A stretch of 64,000 nt of DNA from assembly GCF_020172685.1 (NCBI RefSeq), contig NZ_CP083986.1:1143760-1207759 (forward strand), given 5' to 3'. Each line of letters begins with the position of its first letter. Position 1 is the first letter of the stretch. This document shows, in pieces, positions 32,546 through 47,073 of the stretch. The DNA comes from [Mycobacterium] nativiensis. GTDB lineage: Bacteria > Actinomycetota > Actinomycetes > Mycobacteriales > Mycobacteriaceae. The translations under genes were made by a program, and so were the position numbers. The notes under the pieces were generated by a model, which worked only from the letters and a program-made list of their open reading frames with translations, had not been told where the DNA came from and did not search any database.

Positions 32546-33532
32546 TCAGGCGTCCCCGTCGAAAAGTCCGGTGACCGAGCCGTTTTCGAACACGGCACGG
32601 ATCGTGCTGGCCAACAGCGGGGCGATCGACAGCACCGTCAGCTGGGGGAACAGCTTGTCCTCGGTGATCGGCAGCGTGTTGGTGACGATCACCTCGCTGG
32701 CGCCGCAGGCCGCCAACCGCTCGGATGCCGGGCTGGACAGCACGCCGTGGGTGGCGGCGATCACCACGTCTACGGCCCCCGCTTCGCGCAGCAGGCCGAC
32801 CGCCCCGGCGATGGTGCCGCCGGTGTCGATCATGTCGTCGGTGATCACGCAGGTCTTGCCGGCGACCTCGCCTACCACCCGGTTGGCCTTGACCTGGTTG
32901 GGCACCCGCGGATCACGGGTCTTGTGGATGAAGGCCAGCGGCACGCCGCCCAGCGAGTCGGCCCACTTCTCGGCGACCCGCACCCGGCCGGAGTCGGGGG
33001 AGACCACCACGACATCCTTGCCATTGTTGAGGTAGTTGTCCCGGATGTAGCCGCACAGCAGCGGCTGGGCCCGCATGTGGTCGACCGGGCCGTCGAAGAA
33101 ACCCTGGATCTGGTCGGTGTGCAGATCGACCGTCACGATCCGGTCGGCGCCCGCGGTCTTGAGCAGGTCGGCGACCAGGCGGGCCGAAATCGGTTCGCGG
33201 CCCCGGTGTTTCTTGTCCTGGCGGGCGTACGGGTAGAACGGCAGGATCGCGGTGATCCGCTTGGCGCTGCCCCGCTTGAGCGCGTCGATCATGATCAGCT
33301 GTTCCATCAGGTGCTGGTTCAGCGGGGCGGGGTGGGACTGCAGTACAAAGGCGTCGCAGCCGCGGACGGACTCATCGAAACGCACGAAGATCTCGCCGTT
33401 GGCAAAGTCGCGGGCGGTCTGCGCGGTGACCGACACATCCAGCTCTTTGGCGACCTGATCGGCCAGCTCCGGGTGCGCACGACCTGCGAAGAGCATCAGG
33501 TTCTTGCGGTTGTCTGTCCACTCGTGGCTCAC
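32546..33532 (-). CDS. prsA: Ribose-phosphate pyrophosphokinase
   Basis: 328 aa class I PRPP synthase. It makes PRPP for nucleotides, His and Trp and, in mycobacteria, for the arabinan precursor decaprenyl-phosphoribose. Motifs: PFYPYARQDKKHRGREPISA, VTVDLHTDQIQGFF, SPDSGRVR, and the PRPP loop DDMIDTGGT. GTG 33532 gives the conserved N-terminus SHEWTDNRKNLMLF. It follows glmU on the same strand by about 110 bases. Confidence 0.96.
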   Translation of the reverse strand: MSHEWTDNRKNLMLFAGRAHPELADQVAKELDVSVTAQTARDFANGEIFVRFDESVRGCDAFVLQSHPAPLNQHLMEQLIMIDALKRGSAKRITAILPFYPYARQDKKHRGREPISARLVADLLKTAGADRIVTVDLHTDQIQGFFDGPVDHMRAQPLLCGYIRDNYLNNGKDVVVVSPDSGRVRVAEKWADSLGGVPLAFIHKTRDPRVPNQVKANRVVGEVAGKTCVITDDMIDTGGTIAGAVGLLREAGAVDVVIAATHGVLSSPASERLAACGASEVIVTNTLPITEDKLFPQLTVLSIAPLLASTIRAVFENGSVTGLFDGDA

Positions 33533-33641
33533 GTGCTGCCCCTGCTGTTGGCGATCTGGGAAAATGGTCGAGTTAACTCGGGCGTTATGGTACGGAACCC
33601 GGCTCGCAAATTCGCCTCGGGCTGCCTCAACGCGACCAAGC

Positions 33642-35099
33642 TCACGATGAGCGATCCGGTTGGTTGCCGGCCGCCTCTGCCGCCTCGGCCGCGGCGCTGC
33701 CGGGCCGCTTGCGCTGCACCCAGTTCTCGATGTTTCGCTGCGGGCCGGCCGACACCGCCAGCGCACCCGGTGGCACGTCGTCGCGCACCACGGTCCCGGC
33801 GCCCGTGTAGGCGCCGTCGCCGATGGTGACGGGCGCGACGAACATGGTGTCCGACCCGGTGCGCACGTGCGAACCGACCTTGGTCCGCCGCTTGGTCTGG
33901 CCGTCGTAGTTGACGAACACGCTGGATGCGCCGATGTTGGAGTGCTCGCCGATGTCGGCGTCGCCCACATAGGTCAGGTGCGGAACCTTGGTCCCGGTGC
34001 CGATGGTGGAGTTCTTGGTCTCGACGAACGCCCCCAGCTTGCCGTCGGCGCCCAGCACAGAGCCGGGACGCAGGTAGGCGAACGGCCCGACGGCGGCGCC
34101 GGCGCCGATCGATGACGAGGTGACGTGGCTGCGGATCACCGACGCGGCGTCACCGACGGTGACGTCGGTCAGGGTGCTGTCCGGGCCGATCGTGCAGCGC
34201 GCGCCGATGGCGGTATCGCCCAGCAGCTGGGTTCCGGGAGCGACGGTGGTGTCGGGCCCGATGGTCACGTCTACGTCGATCCAGGTGGTGGCGGGGTCGA
34301 GGATCGTGACGCCGGCCCGCTGGTGGGCGGTCACCAGGCGGCGATTGAGCACGGCGGCCAATTCGGCCAGCTGCACGCGGTCGTTGACGCCGGCCACCAG
34401 GGCGGCATCGTCGACGTGGCGGGCGTGCACGACCTGGCCGTCGCCGCGGACGATGCCGATCACGTCGGTGAGGTACAGCTCGTGCTGGGCGTTGTCCGAG
34501 CCCAGCCGGCCCAGTGCGGAACGCAGCTCGGCGATGTCGAAGGCGTACACCCCGGCGTTGACCTCGCGGATCTCCCGCTGCGATTCGGTGGCGTCGGCCT
34601 GTTCCACGATCGCGGTCACCTCCCCGTCCTGCGTGTGCAGGATGCGGCCGTAGCCGGTGGGGTCGGCCAGGGTGGTGGTCAGCACGGTGACCGCGGCCGG
34701 GGCGGTGCGGTGGGTGTCCACCAGCGCGGCGAGGGTGGCGCTATCCAGCAGGGGGATGTCGCCGGAGGTGACCACGACGGTGCCGGCGAAGTCATCGGGC
34801 AGTGTCGACAGGCCGCACAGCACCGCGTGCCCGGTGCCGAGCTGCTGGTCCTGCAGGGCGACGTCGATGTGGCAGTCCAGGGCCTGCGCAAGTTCGGCGA
34901 CCGGACCGGCGATGCGTTCGTGGGCGTGGCCCAGTACGACCACCAGGTGGCGGGGGCTGATCCCGGCGGCGGCGCGCACGCAGTGCGACAGCATGCTGCG
35001 CCCGCCCAGTCGGTGCAGCACCTTGGGGGTGTCGGAGACCATCCGGGTTCCGGCCCCGGCCGCCAGAATCACCACCGCAGTCTCGTTGTGCCCTGTCAC
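33642..35099 (-). CDS. glmU: Bifunctional GlcNAc-1-P uridyltransferase / GlcN-1-P acetyltransferase
   Basis: 485 aa. The N-terminal half is a nucleotidyltransferase ([34 protein letters not shown]). The C-terminal half is a left-handed beta-helix of hexapeptide repeats with acetyltransferase residues in [11 protein letters not shown] and FVNYDGQTK, then a Ser/Ala-rich tail. It makes UDP-GlcNAc for peptidoglycan and the arabinogalactan linker. GTG 35099 starts at the conserved [11 protein letters not shown] region. Confidence 0.96.
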   Translation of the reverse strand: MTGHNETAVVILAAGAGTRMVSDTPKVLHRLGGRSMLSHCVRAAAGISPRHLVVVLGHAHERIAGPVAELAQALDCHIDVALQDQQLGTGHAVLCGLSTLPDDFAGTVVVTSGDIPLLDSATLAALVDTHRTAPAAVTVLTTTLADPTGYGRILHTQDGEVTAIVEQADATESQREIREVNAGVYAFDIAELRSALGRLGSDNAQHELYLTDVIGIVRGDGQVVHARHVDDAALVAGVNDRVQLAELAAVLNRRLVTAHQRAGVTILDPATTWIDVDVTIGPDTTVAPGTQLLGDTAIGARCTIGPDSTLTDVTVGDAASVIRSHVTSSSIGAGAAVGPFAYLRPGSVLGADGKLGAFVETKNSTIGTGTKVPHLTYVGDADIGEHSNIGASSVFVNYDGQTKRRTKVGSHVRTGSDTMFVAPVTIGDGAYTGAGTVVRDDVPPGALAVSAGPQRNIENWVQRKRPGSAAAEAAEAAGNQPDRSS

Positions 35100-35142
35100 C
35101 CGATCTCTTCTCTGTGATCCCCTACTGCGCCAGTGTGCACAA

Positions 35143-35174
35143 TTGTCCGCCGGATGCGGCGTGTCGCCGGACAA
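35143..35174 (-). terminator. Hairpin between tRNA-Gln and glmU
   Basis: Seven-bp perfect arms TTGTCCG (35143-35149) and CGGACAA (35168-35174) with further inner GC pairing. It lies about 33 bases past the tRNA-Gln 3' end and before glmU. There is no T-run, so it could be a tRNA terminator, a processing site or part of the glmU leader. Confidence 0.35.
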
Positions 35175-35206
35175 CTCTGCACGCTCACGGCCAAGGGGGG
35201 ATGGTG

Positions 35207-35278
35207 CTCCGTCGCCAGGACTCGAACCTGAACTATCTGAACCAAAATCAGAGGTGCTGCCGATTACACCACGACGGA
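35207..35278 (-). tRNA. tRNA-Gln (anticodon TTG)
   Basis: Read on the minus strand: acceptor arms TCCGTCG and CGACGGA, D-arm with GTGTAATCGGCAGCAC, anticodon stem TCTGA/TCAGA with loop TTTTGGT (anticodon TTG), T-arm GGTTCGAGTCC, and discriminator G at 35207. CCA is not encoded at the expected place. Confidence 0.95.
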
Positions 35279-35324
35279 TCGGTGCTCGGCAGTGACTCTA
35301 GTGCAAACGACTAGGCTGGTCGGC

Positions 35325-35969
35325 GTGGCTGGTCTCGACAAGGGTGGGCGGGCGCCGCGGGCCCGGATGACCGGCAGCGAACGTCGGCACCAACTCATCG
35401 ACGTCGCGCGGTCGCTGTTCGCCGAGCGAGGCTATGAAGGCACCTCCATCGAGGAGATCGCGCAGCGCGCCCACGTGTCCAAACCGGTGGTCTACGAGCA
35501 TTTCGGCGGCAAGGAAGGGCTCTACGCCGTCGTCGTCGACCGGGAGATGTCGGCATTGCTGGACGGCATCACCACCTCGCTGACCAAGGCGACCAACAAC
35601 CAGTCCCGGCTGCGGGTCGAACGCGTCGCGCTGGCGCTGCTGACCTACGTCGACGAGCACACCGACGGCTTCCGGATCCTGATCCGCGACTCGCCGGCCT
35701 CGATCAGCTCCGGAACCTATTCCACGCTGCTCAACGACGCGATCGGCCAGGTGTCGTCGATTCTGGCCGGCGACTTCTCCCAGCGCGGCCTGGACCCGGA
35801 GACCGCGCCGTTGTACGCCCAGGCGCTGGTCGGTTCGGTGTCGATGACGGCCCAGTGGTGGCTCGATGTGCGCGAACCCAAGAAGGAAGTGGTGGCCGCC
35901 CACCTGGTGAACCTGTGCTGGAACGGGTTGACCGGCCTGGAGACCGATCCGACCCTGCATGACGAATAA
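35325..35969 (+). CDS. TetR-family regulator (Rv1019 position)
   Basis: 214 aa. Helix-turn-helix: [37 protein letters not shown], then [15 protein letters not shown]. The C-terminal domain has [14 protein letters not shown], often seen in TetR_N/AefR-like mycobacterial regulators. GTG 35325 follows TAGGCT (35312-35317) by seven bases, so it is leaderless; an upstream ATG at 35292 would lie before the promoter. It precedes mfd by 59 bases, as Rv1019 precedes mfd. Confidence 0.9.
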   Translation: MAGLDKGGRAPRARMTGSERRHQLIDVARSLFAERGYEGTSIEEIAQRAHVSKPVVYEHFGGKEGLYAVVVDREMSALLDGITTSLTKATNNQSRLRVERVALALLTYVDEHTDGFRILIRDSPASISSGTYSTLLNDAIGQVSSILAGDFSQRGLDPETAPLYAQALVGSVSMTAQWWLDVREPKKEVVAAHLVNLCWNGLTGLETDPTLHDE

Positions 35970-36028
35970 GGCCTGCACCGCAACGCAAATCGGCGGTTGC
36001 CGCACCACCGCTTAGAATTGCCCGCATC

Positions 36029-39654
<3,626 letters not shown>

Positions 39655-39658
<4 letters not shown>

Positions 39659-40536
39659 CCGTCGTCCTGCTCGACCCCCGCCGGCCCACGCTGATGCCGG
39701 TGGAAGCCCTGCCGCTGCTGACCGGCGACATCGTCTACACCGAGGAACTGCCGATCGTGGTGCCGTGGTCGCTGCCGGCCGCCCAATCGGTGCTGTCCGG
39801 CGCGCAGGCCGCGGTGCTGCTGTCCTCGGACCGCAACCATCCGGAGGTGCTGGCCCGGCTGGCGGCCGGTGAGGCGCTGATCGCGGCGCCGGAGGCCCAA
39901 GCCGGCGAGCGGCTGATCGACGCGGTCGCGATCATGGACCGGCTGCGTACCGACGGCCCGTGGGAGAGCGAGCAGACCCACGACTCGCTGCGCCGGTTCC
40001 TGTTGGAGGAGACCTACGAGCTGTTCGACGCGGTGCGCGGCGGCGACGCCGAGGAGCTGCGCGACGAACTCGGCGACGTGCTGCTGCAGGTGCTGTTCCA
40101 CGCCCGTATCGCCGAAGACGCCCCGCACCATCCCTTCGACATCGACGACGTCGCCGAGGCCCTGCTGCGCAAGCTGGTCAACCGGGTGCCGGCGGTGCTG
40201 GCCGGCGAGGACATCTCGCTGGAGGATCAGGTCGCGCAGTGGCATGACCGAAAAGCACTGGAGACCAAGTCCAGAGACTCGATCATGGACGACCTGCCGA
40301 CCGCGCAGCCGGCGCTGGCGCTGGCGAGCAAGGTGTTGCAGCGTCTCACCCGCGCCGGGGTTCCGGCGGACCTGATCCCCGAGGCCGTCACCGCAGTCAC
40401 CGTCGCCGCCGATGTCGATGCGGAAAACGACTTGCGCACAGCGGTTTTGGATTTGATGGACACCGTCCGCGCGGTTGAGAAGGCGATTATCGGGCAGTCC
40501 ACCGAAGAGCAGTGGCGCGACCACTGGCCGCGATAG
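39655..40536 (+). CDS. mazG: Nucleoside triphosphate pyrophosphohydrolase MazG
   Basis: 293 aa. The N-terminal about 100 residues are a mycobacterial extension; the MazG fold follows with the metal-binding Glu/Asp set [11 protein letters not shown] and [13 protein letters not shown], then a second helical part. It hydrolyses dNTPs, including oxidised ones, to monophosphates and pyrophosphate. ATG 39655 overlaps the mfd stop by four bases, so the two are translationally coupled, as Rv1020-Rv1021. It ends just before a 21-bp inverted repeat. Confidence 0.92.
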
Positions 40537-40554
40537 TCGGTTGCTTTTTGGCGC

Positions 40555-40611
40555 CGAAACCGACGTTTTGCAGCGGTCTACTCGTACTTTCGCTGCAAAA
40601 CGTCGGTTTCG
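40555..40611. repeat. 21-bp perfect inverted repeat between mazG and PPE gene
   Basis: Arms 40555-40575 and 40591-40611 are perfect complements (core CGAAACCGACGTTTTGCAGC) around a 15-base loop. It sits between the convergent mazG (stop 40536) and PPE gene (stop 40618), where a two-way terminator would be expected. Neither side has a T-run. Confidence 0.8.
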
Positions 40612-40617
40612 AAGGAT

Positions 40618-42144
40618 CTAAGCGCCCTCGCCCCAGCTGCCCGGCAGCATCGGTACCCGCGGCTCGGTGTCGAGCCCGTTGCCGGTGAGCACGGCGATCC
40701 CCGCCGCCTGCCGGTCCGCAGCGGGGACTGTGCCGGCGAAGCCCAGCGCGCCGGCGCCCCGGTCGGATGCCGAAGCGCCACTCGGGTCATGCGGCCCCGC
40801 CCAGTCCGGGGACACCCCGATGTTCATGTCCATGTACTCGTCGCCGAACCCGCGCTGCTTGGCGCGTTGACGCCGGCTGCGTTTCTGGGCTTGGCTTTCC
40901 GTCACCGCGGCGCCCGGAGCCCCCTGACTCTCCGAAGCGTCCTCCTCGGCACTGCGGGATCGCCGGCTTCCGCTGGACTGCCTGGCCGACGACGAAGCGC
41001 TGCTCACCAGGTACAGGCACGAGGTCGGCCCGAAACCGACGCCCGGTCCGCCGCCGGCTGCCCCGCCGGCCGGCATGCCCGCGCTGACGGTGCTCGGCGT
41101 GGGCGAGCCTGCCGACGAGATCGGGTCGGCGCAGGCGCACACCTCCGCGCCTGCCGGCACGATGCCCCCCGCGACGACCGGCGCACCGGCGACCCCCGTC
41201 ACCGGCATCGGCGGGGTCGGTTCGACCACCTGGTCGACCCCGCCCACCGCGCCGAGCGCACCAAGCGCACCGAGTCCGGCGGCAGCGGCGAAGGCAGGTG
41301 CCGCGGCCATGACGATCGGGATCGCCATCTGCACCGCAATCTGTCCAATCGGCCACAACAGCATCAGCGTGTGAAAGGTGAACCAGCCCAGGGCGCCGGC
41401 CAGAATCGGGGAGAACCCCGGAATCTGCAACAGCATCTGGGTGACCGCGCTGGCAAACGGAAACGCCTCGATCGGATATCCGTCGACGCCCAACTGCGCC
41501 CACAACCACTTGGCGATCGGGTCCGCAAAGCCCATGTTGAACTGCGTTATCAGGTCCTTGAGCTGCTGTTCCCAGCTCGGCGCGGCGGCGGCCTCGGCAG
41601 CCCCCGGGGTCACGATCGGCGGCGCGGGCGCCGCCACTGGGACCGAGGCCAGTGCCGCGCCGGCGACGCCCTGGTAGACGGTCATCATCTCCGCGGCCTG
41701 AACCCACATCCGGGCGTAGTCGGCCTCGTTCAGCGCGATGGGGATGGTGTTGATGCCGAAGAAGTTGGTCGCCACCAGGGTCGCGTGTACGGCGTGGTTG
41801 GCGGCCAGCTCGGCCAGCGTGGGCATCCCGGCCAGCGCGGTGGTGTAGGCCGCGGCCGCGGTGTGGTGCAGGCCGGCGGCGGCGGTGCTCTTGGCGGCGC
41901 TCTCGGCCAGCCAGCTCAGATACGGGCCGTGCGCGACCGTGTACTGCTGGGCACTGGGGCCCTGCCAGGCGCCGGCCTGCACGCCGGCCAGTACCGCGTC
42001 GAGTTCGGCGGCGACTTCGAGGTATTCCGCGCTCATCGCCGACCAGGCTGACGCCGCTGTCAGCAGCGGTCCTGGTCCTGGGCCTGCGCTGAGCAGCGCA
42101 GAGTGCACCTCCGGTGGCGATGCCAGCCAGACTGGTGCGCTCAT
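40618..42144 (-). CDS. PPE-PPW subfamily protein, orphan
   Basis: 508 aa. The N-terminal PPE domain (about residues 1-160) begins [16 protein letters not shown], with Pro-Pro-Glu preserved but an atypical first strand, and contains the WQGPSA motif. Hydrophobic segments around residues 240-320 could span a membrane. The C-terminus has GFAGT and PMLPGSW, the two motifs (GFxGT, PxxPxxW) that define the PPW group. A basic, Ser-rich linker separates the parts. No PE partner is adjacent, which is unusual since PPE proteins normally pair with a PE for type VII secretion. ATG 42144 starts at the family N-terminus. Confidence 0.85.
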   Translation of the reverse strand: MSAPVWLASPPEVHSALLSAGPGPGPLLTAASAWSAMSAEYLEVAAELDAVLAGVQAGAWQGPSAQQYTVAHGPYLSWLAESAAKSTAAAGLHHTAAAAYTTALAGMPTLAELAANHAVHATLVATNFFGINTIPIALNEADYARMWVQAAEMMTVYQGVAGAALASVPVAAPAPPIVTPGAAEAAAAPSWEQQLKDLITQFNMGFADPIAKWLWAQLGVDGYPIEAFPFASAVTQMLLQIPGFSPILAGALGWFTFHTLMLLWPIGQIAVQMAIPIVMAAAPAFAAAAGLGALGALGAVGGVDQVVEPTPPMPVTGVAGAPVVAGGIVPAGAEVCACADPISSAGSPTPSTVSAGMPAGGAAGGGPGVGFGPTSCLYLVSSASSSARQSSGSRRSRSAEEDASESQGAPGAAVTESQAQKRSRRQRAKQRGFGDEYMDMNIGVSPDWAGPHDPSGASASDRGAGALGFAGTVPAADRQAAGIAVLTGNGLDTEPRVPMLPGSWGEGA

Positions 42145-42249
42145 CAGACACCTCTCCTCAGCGATCGTGACTTTTTCCCCGACACCAAGTGGTCGCGCGG
42201 GTGCGCGGTTTGGTTCCCGCGCCGGGTGACCTTTGTGTATGGCCGCCGA

Positions 42250-43650
42250 ATGAGCGACTATGGCGGCATGCGGTGCGAGGTGGTGCGCGAAACATTGTCG
42301 TCGCTGCTCGACGGTGAGCAGCAGGAGTTGCCCGCGCAACAGGTCGACGCGCACCTGGCGTCATGCCGCGGCTGCCGACGCTGGCTGGTCGGGGCCGCCG
42401 CGCAGGCCCGCCGGCTGACCGAGATCGAATCCGGGGCCTCCAACGACTACGCCGCCGCGGGTCCTGACCTGGCCGCCCAGATTCTGGCGGCCGCGGGGGT
42501 GACTTCGGTCACCGGCGAGATCACCGCCGGCAAACGCTGGACGGGCTGGGGGTATCGGCGGCTGTCGCTGATCGTGGTCGGGGTGCTGCAGGTGCTGATG
42601 GCGCTGGCCCAGATCATGGGTATGGACTTCGGCATGGTGTCGGCACACGGGCACGGCGCGGCAACCGGTGCGCATTTGCTGCATGAATCCACCGCATGGT
42701 TGTTGGCGCTCGGCGGGGCGATGATCGCCGCTGGTATCTGGCCTGCGGTGGCGGTCGGTGTCGCGGCGATCACCGGGGTTTATGCGCTCGCGCTGACTGG
42801 TTATGTCGTGATCGACACCTACCACGGCCAGGTGACGGCGGAGCGGATCGCCAGCCATCTACCGGTCCTGGCGGGTTTGCTGTTCGCGTTGCTGGTGGCC
42901 CGCGATCGCACCGGTGGCACCGGCTCGCACCGGGCCGCTGACGACATCACCGACGCCCCGCGCCCGGCTGATTCCGGGCTGGGCGGCCACGGCAGGAGGG
43001 GCCGACATCTACGGTCGGTCAACCGCGCGACCGACTCTACGACCATGCGTCGTAGTGGCGCTGGGAAGCCGGGTCTAGGGTTGACTTCCGTGGCGAGCGC
43101 TGACCGGGTCGACGATGACGCTGTCACCGCGCTCGCGCTGGCCGCGGCGGACGGTGACGCCCGGGCCCTGGAGGCGTTCATCAAGGCCACCCAGCACGAT
43201 GTCTGGCGGTTCGTGGCCTACCTGTTCGACACTGTCAGTGCCGATGACCTGACGCAGGAGACCTTCCTTCGGGCGATCGGCGCGATCGGCCGGTTCGCCG
43301 GCCGCTCCAGCGCCCGGACCTGGCTGCTGGCCATCGCGCGCCGGGTCGTCGCCGACCACATCCGCTACCTGCGGTCGCGTCCGCGCACCGCCCCCGGCGC
43401 CGACCCCGAGGTGCTGCTCGACCGCGACCGGCCCGCCCGGGGCTTCGAGGACGTGGTCGAAGTCACCACGCTGATCGCAGGCCTGTCGGCCGACCAGCGT
43501 GAGGCGCTGTTGCTGACCCAGCTGTTCGGCCTGTCCTACCAGGATGCCGCGGCGGTCTGCGGCTGTCCGGTGGGCACCATCCGATCCCGGGTGGCGCGCG
43601 CTCGCGGTGCGCTGCTGGCAGATCCGGAACGCGACGAGCTGACCGGCTAG
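42250..43650 (+). CDS. sigC: Anti-sigma factor fused in frame to SigC
   Basis: 466 aa if read through. Residues 1-60 are a zinc-binding anti-sigma domain (HxxxCxxC: His35, Cys39, Cys42). Four hydrophobic segments follow between about 104 and 218. A basic flexible linker (about 219-280) then leads to a complete ECF sigma factor (281-466) that closely matches M. tuberculosis SigC: region 2 with [15 protein letters not shown], region 4 with [22 protein letters not shown]. No stop interrupts the linker. An internal leaderless signal, TAGGGT 43076-43081 then eight bases to GTG 43090 (codon 281), would give free 186-aa SigC, the normal SigC length. So the locus may make a tethered form, a free form or both. 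Confidence 0.85.
   Translation: MSDYGGMRCEVVRETLSSLLDGEQQELPAQQVDAHLASCRGCRRWLVGAAAQARRLTEIESGASNDYAAAGPDLAAQILAAAGVTSVTGEITAGKRWTGWGYRRLSLIVVGVLQVLMALAQIMGMDFGMVSAHGHGAATGAHLLHESTAWLLALGGAMIAAGIWPAVAVGVAAITGVYALALTGYVVIDTYHGQVTAERIASHLPVLAGLLFALLVARDRTGGTGSHRAADDITDAPRPADSGLGGHGRRGRHLRSVNRATDSTTMRRSGAGKPGLGLTSVASADRVDDDAVTALALAAADGDARALEAFIKATQHDVWRFVAYLFDTVSADDLTQETFLRAIGAIGRFAGRSSARTWLLAIARRVVADHIRYLRSRPRTAPGADPEVLLDRDRPARGFEDVVEVTTLIAGLSADQREALLLTQLFGLSYQDAAAVCGCPVGTIRSRVARARGALLADPERDELTG
43037..43092 (+). promoter_or_regulatory. Internal sigC promoter and palindrome
   Basis: Inside the linker-coding part lie a perfect 7-bp-arm palindrome (CTACGAC 43037-43043, complement 43049-43055) and, 20 bases later, TAGGGT (43076-43081) placed eight bases before GTG 43090, the SigC start. 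The palindrome could bind a regulator of this internal promoter. Confidence 0.55.
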
Positions 43651-43795
43651 GTCGCATATACCCGGTCGTATGCGCGCTGGCAGAACGGATTTTTCAGAGC
43701 CGGGGCCAGGTGCGGGGCCCGGCGAGGGCTGAGCGTTGTTCGGTAGTCATGGAACTATGGACACAAATCGATGAGGTTCGACGTTGGGGAGAGCG

Positions 43796-44530
43796 GTGTC
43801 CGCGGTTCGTTGGCTGCGCACCACTGCCGTCGTGGGCGCGACGGCCGTGCTGTTGGCATCCAGTTGCAGCTGGCAGCTCGGTAACCCCATCCCGCAGGGT
43901 GTACCGCCGTCGCCGGGGGACCCGGTTCCGGCGGTGAACACCCGGCTCGAACAGGGGCGTCCAGCCGATCAGCTGTACCACTGGGCCGCCGAGCGGGCCC
44001 CGGTTCTCGACATCCCGGTCACCGCGCTGGAGGCCTATGCCTACGCCGCGCGCGTCGCCGAGGTGGAGAACCCCAACTGTCATCTGGGCTGGACCACCCT
44101 GGCGGCCATCGGCCAGATCGAAAGCCATCACGGTCGCTACAACCACTCCACGGTGGCGCGCAACGGCGACGTGCGGCCCAAGATCCGCGGTGTGCGGCTC
44201 GACGGGTCCGGAGGCAATCTGCACATCGTCGAGGAAGTGCAGCCGGACCTGGCCGACGACGACGGAGTGGTCCGGGCGATGGGCCCGATGCAGTTCATTC
44301 CGGAGACCTGGCGGCTCTATGGCGTCGACGCCAACAACGACGGCGTCGTGAGCCCGGACAACATCGACGACGCCGCGCTGTCGGCGGCCGGCTACCTGTG
44401 CTGGCGCGGAAAGGATCTCGCCACCCCCAAGGGCTGGATGACCGCGCTGATGGCCTACAACGATTCGGAGATCTACGCCCGCGCCGTACGGGACTGGGCC
44501 GCCGCCTACGCTGCGGGCCGGCCCTTGTGA
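43796..44530 (+). CDS. lpqU: LpqU lipoprotein, lytic transglycosylase-like
   Basis: 244 aa from GTG 43796. Lipobox LLASSC near residue 24 marks a lipoprotein. The domain is an SLT/MltB-like lytic transglycosylase with the catalytic Glu in IGQIESHHGRYN, MGPMQFIPETW, DANNDGVVSP and ALMAYNDSEIYAR. It would cleave peptidoglycan at the outer membrane face. GTG 43796 was chosen over TTG 43784 because GGGGAG lies at ribosome-site distance. It precedes eno by about 90 bases, as Rv1022-Rv1023. Confidence 0.92.
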   Translation: MSAVRWLRTTAVVGATAVLLASSCSWQLGNPIPQGVPPSPGDPVPAVNTRLEQGRPADQLYHWAAERAPVLDIPVTALEAYAYAARVAEVENPNCHLGWTTLAAIGQIESHHGRYNHSTVARNGDVRPKIRGVRLDGSGGNLHIVEEVQPDLADDDGVVRAMGPMQFIPETWRLYGVDANNDGVVSPDNIDDAALSAAGYLCWRGKDLATPKGWMTALMAYNDSEIYARAVRDWAAAYAAGRPL

Positions 44531-44582
44531 GGTGTGTGTGAGGTGTGTGGCCGGGACCACCGTTAGGCTCCCAATAGGCTAA

Positions 44583-45908
<1,326 letters not shown>

Positions 45909-45926
45909 CCACCAGGGGCCGTTGCC

Positions 45927-46589
45927 ATGTCCGATCCCAAACGGCCCGACCCGAAGCGGCGCGCCGCGACGTCGCGGCCGGGTCGGGCCGGCGAGAACGG
46001 ACGCGCGCACCCGCGCCGCTCACCGGCGGTGCGGCGTGCGGCCGGTTCTTCGCGGACGCCGCCGGAGTCAGCGGCGGCGCCCGTCAAGCGGTCGGCAGCG
46101 GAGGCGGCGGATCTGCGCTCGGAGCTGCGGGTCGGTTTCACCGCGCGACGGGCGGTCATCCTGGCTGCGGTGATGTGCGTGCTCACCCTGACCGTCGCAG
46201 GACCGGTCCGGACCTTCTTCGCCCAGCACGCGGAGATGAAGCAGCAGTCCCAGTTGGAAAGCACCTTGCAACAGCAGATCAGCGACCTCAAACAGCAGAA
46301 GATCAACCTGGACGACCCGGCACACATCCGGGCGCAGGCCCGCCAGCGTCTCGGCTTCGTCATGCCCGGTGAGATCCCGTATCAGGTTCAACTTCCCGTG
46401 ACCGCGGACGTGCCGGGGGAGCCGGGCGCCGAAGCCGTGATCGGCCCCAGCGGCGATCCCTGGTACACCTCGTTGTGGCACACCATCGCCGACGCCCCGC
46501 ACCCGCCGCCGGCTCCGGTGGCGCCCCCGGGCCCGCCCGGGCTTCCCGTACCTGCCGGGCCTGCCGGACCGGTCGTGCCCGGTGGTTGA
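45927..46589 (+). CDS. FtsB/DivIC-like septum formation initiator (Rv1024-like)
   Basis: 220 aa. A long basic Arg/Pro/Ser-rich cytoplasmic part (residues 1-70), one membrane segment (about 72-92; AVILAAVMCVLTLTVAG), a short coiled coil (about 100-130; QQQISDLKQQKINL), the conserved RQRLGFVMPGE, and a Pro-rich extracellular tail. FtsB/DivIC proteins join FtsL and FtsQ in the divisome. It sits 18 bases after eno and overlaps the DUF501 gene. Confidence 0.9.
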   Translation: MSDPKRPDPKRRAATSRPGRAGENGRAHPRRSPAVRRAAGSSRTPPESAAAPVKRSAAEAADLRSELRVGFTARRAVILAAVMCVLTLTVAGPVRTFFAQHAEMKQQSQLESTLQQQISDLKQQKINLDDPAHIRAQARQRLGFVMPGEIPYQVQLPVTADVPGEPGAEAVIGPSGDPWYTSLWHTIADAPHPPPAPVAPPGPPGLPVPAGPAGPVVPGG

Positions 46590-47073
46590 CCTCGCCGACC
46601 TGGACGCGGTGCGCCGGCAACTGGGCCGGGAACCGCGCGGCGTCCTGGAGATCTCCTACCGGTGTCCCGACGGTGAACCCGCCGTGGTGAAGACCGCGCC
46701 GAAACTTCCTGACGGAACACCGTTTCCGACCCTGTACTACCTGACCCACCCGGTGCTGACCGCCGCGGCCAGCCGGTTGGAGTCCTCGGGGCTGATGGCC
46801 GAGATGACCGAGCGGTTGCACGCCGACCCGGACCTGGCCGCCGCTTATCGCCGCGCCCACGAGTCCTATCTCGCCGAACGGGATGCGATCGAATCGCTGG
46901 GAACGACGTTCACCGGTGGCGGCATGCCCGACCGGGTGAAGTGCCTGCACGTGCTGATCGCACACTCGCTGGCCAAGGGACGCGGGGTCAATCCGTTCGG
47001 GGACCAGGCGTTGGCGATTCTGGCCGCCGAGCCGCCGATGGCCAGAGTTCTGGTGCCGGAGCAGTGGTTATGA
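46582..47073 (+). CDS. DUF501 family protein (Rv1025-like)
   Basis: 163 aa. The single domain shows LGREPRGVLEISYRCP, TAPKLPDGTPFPTLYYLTHP, VKCLHVLIAHSLAKG and NPFGDQAL, the conserved features of DUF501. Function unknown; the family nearly always lies between an FtsB-like gene and an exopolyphosphatase, as here. It overlaps both neighbours by a few bases, so all three are coupled. Confidence 0.92.
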   Translation: MVDLADLDAVRRQLGREPRGVLEISYRCPDGEPAVVKTAPKLPDGTPFPTLYYLTHPVLTAAASRLESSGLMAEMTERLHADPDLAAAYRRAHESYLAERDAIESLGTTFTGGGMPDRVKCLHVLIAHSLAKGRGVNPFGDQALAILAAEPPMARVLVPEQWL

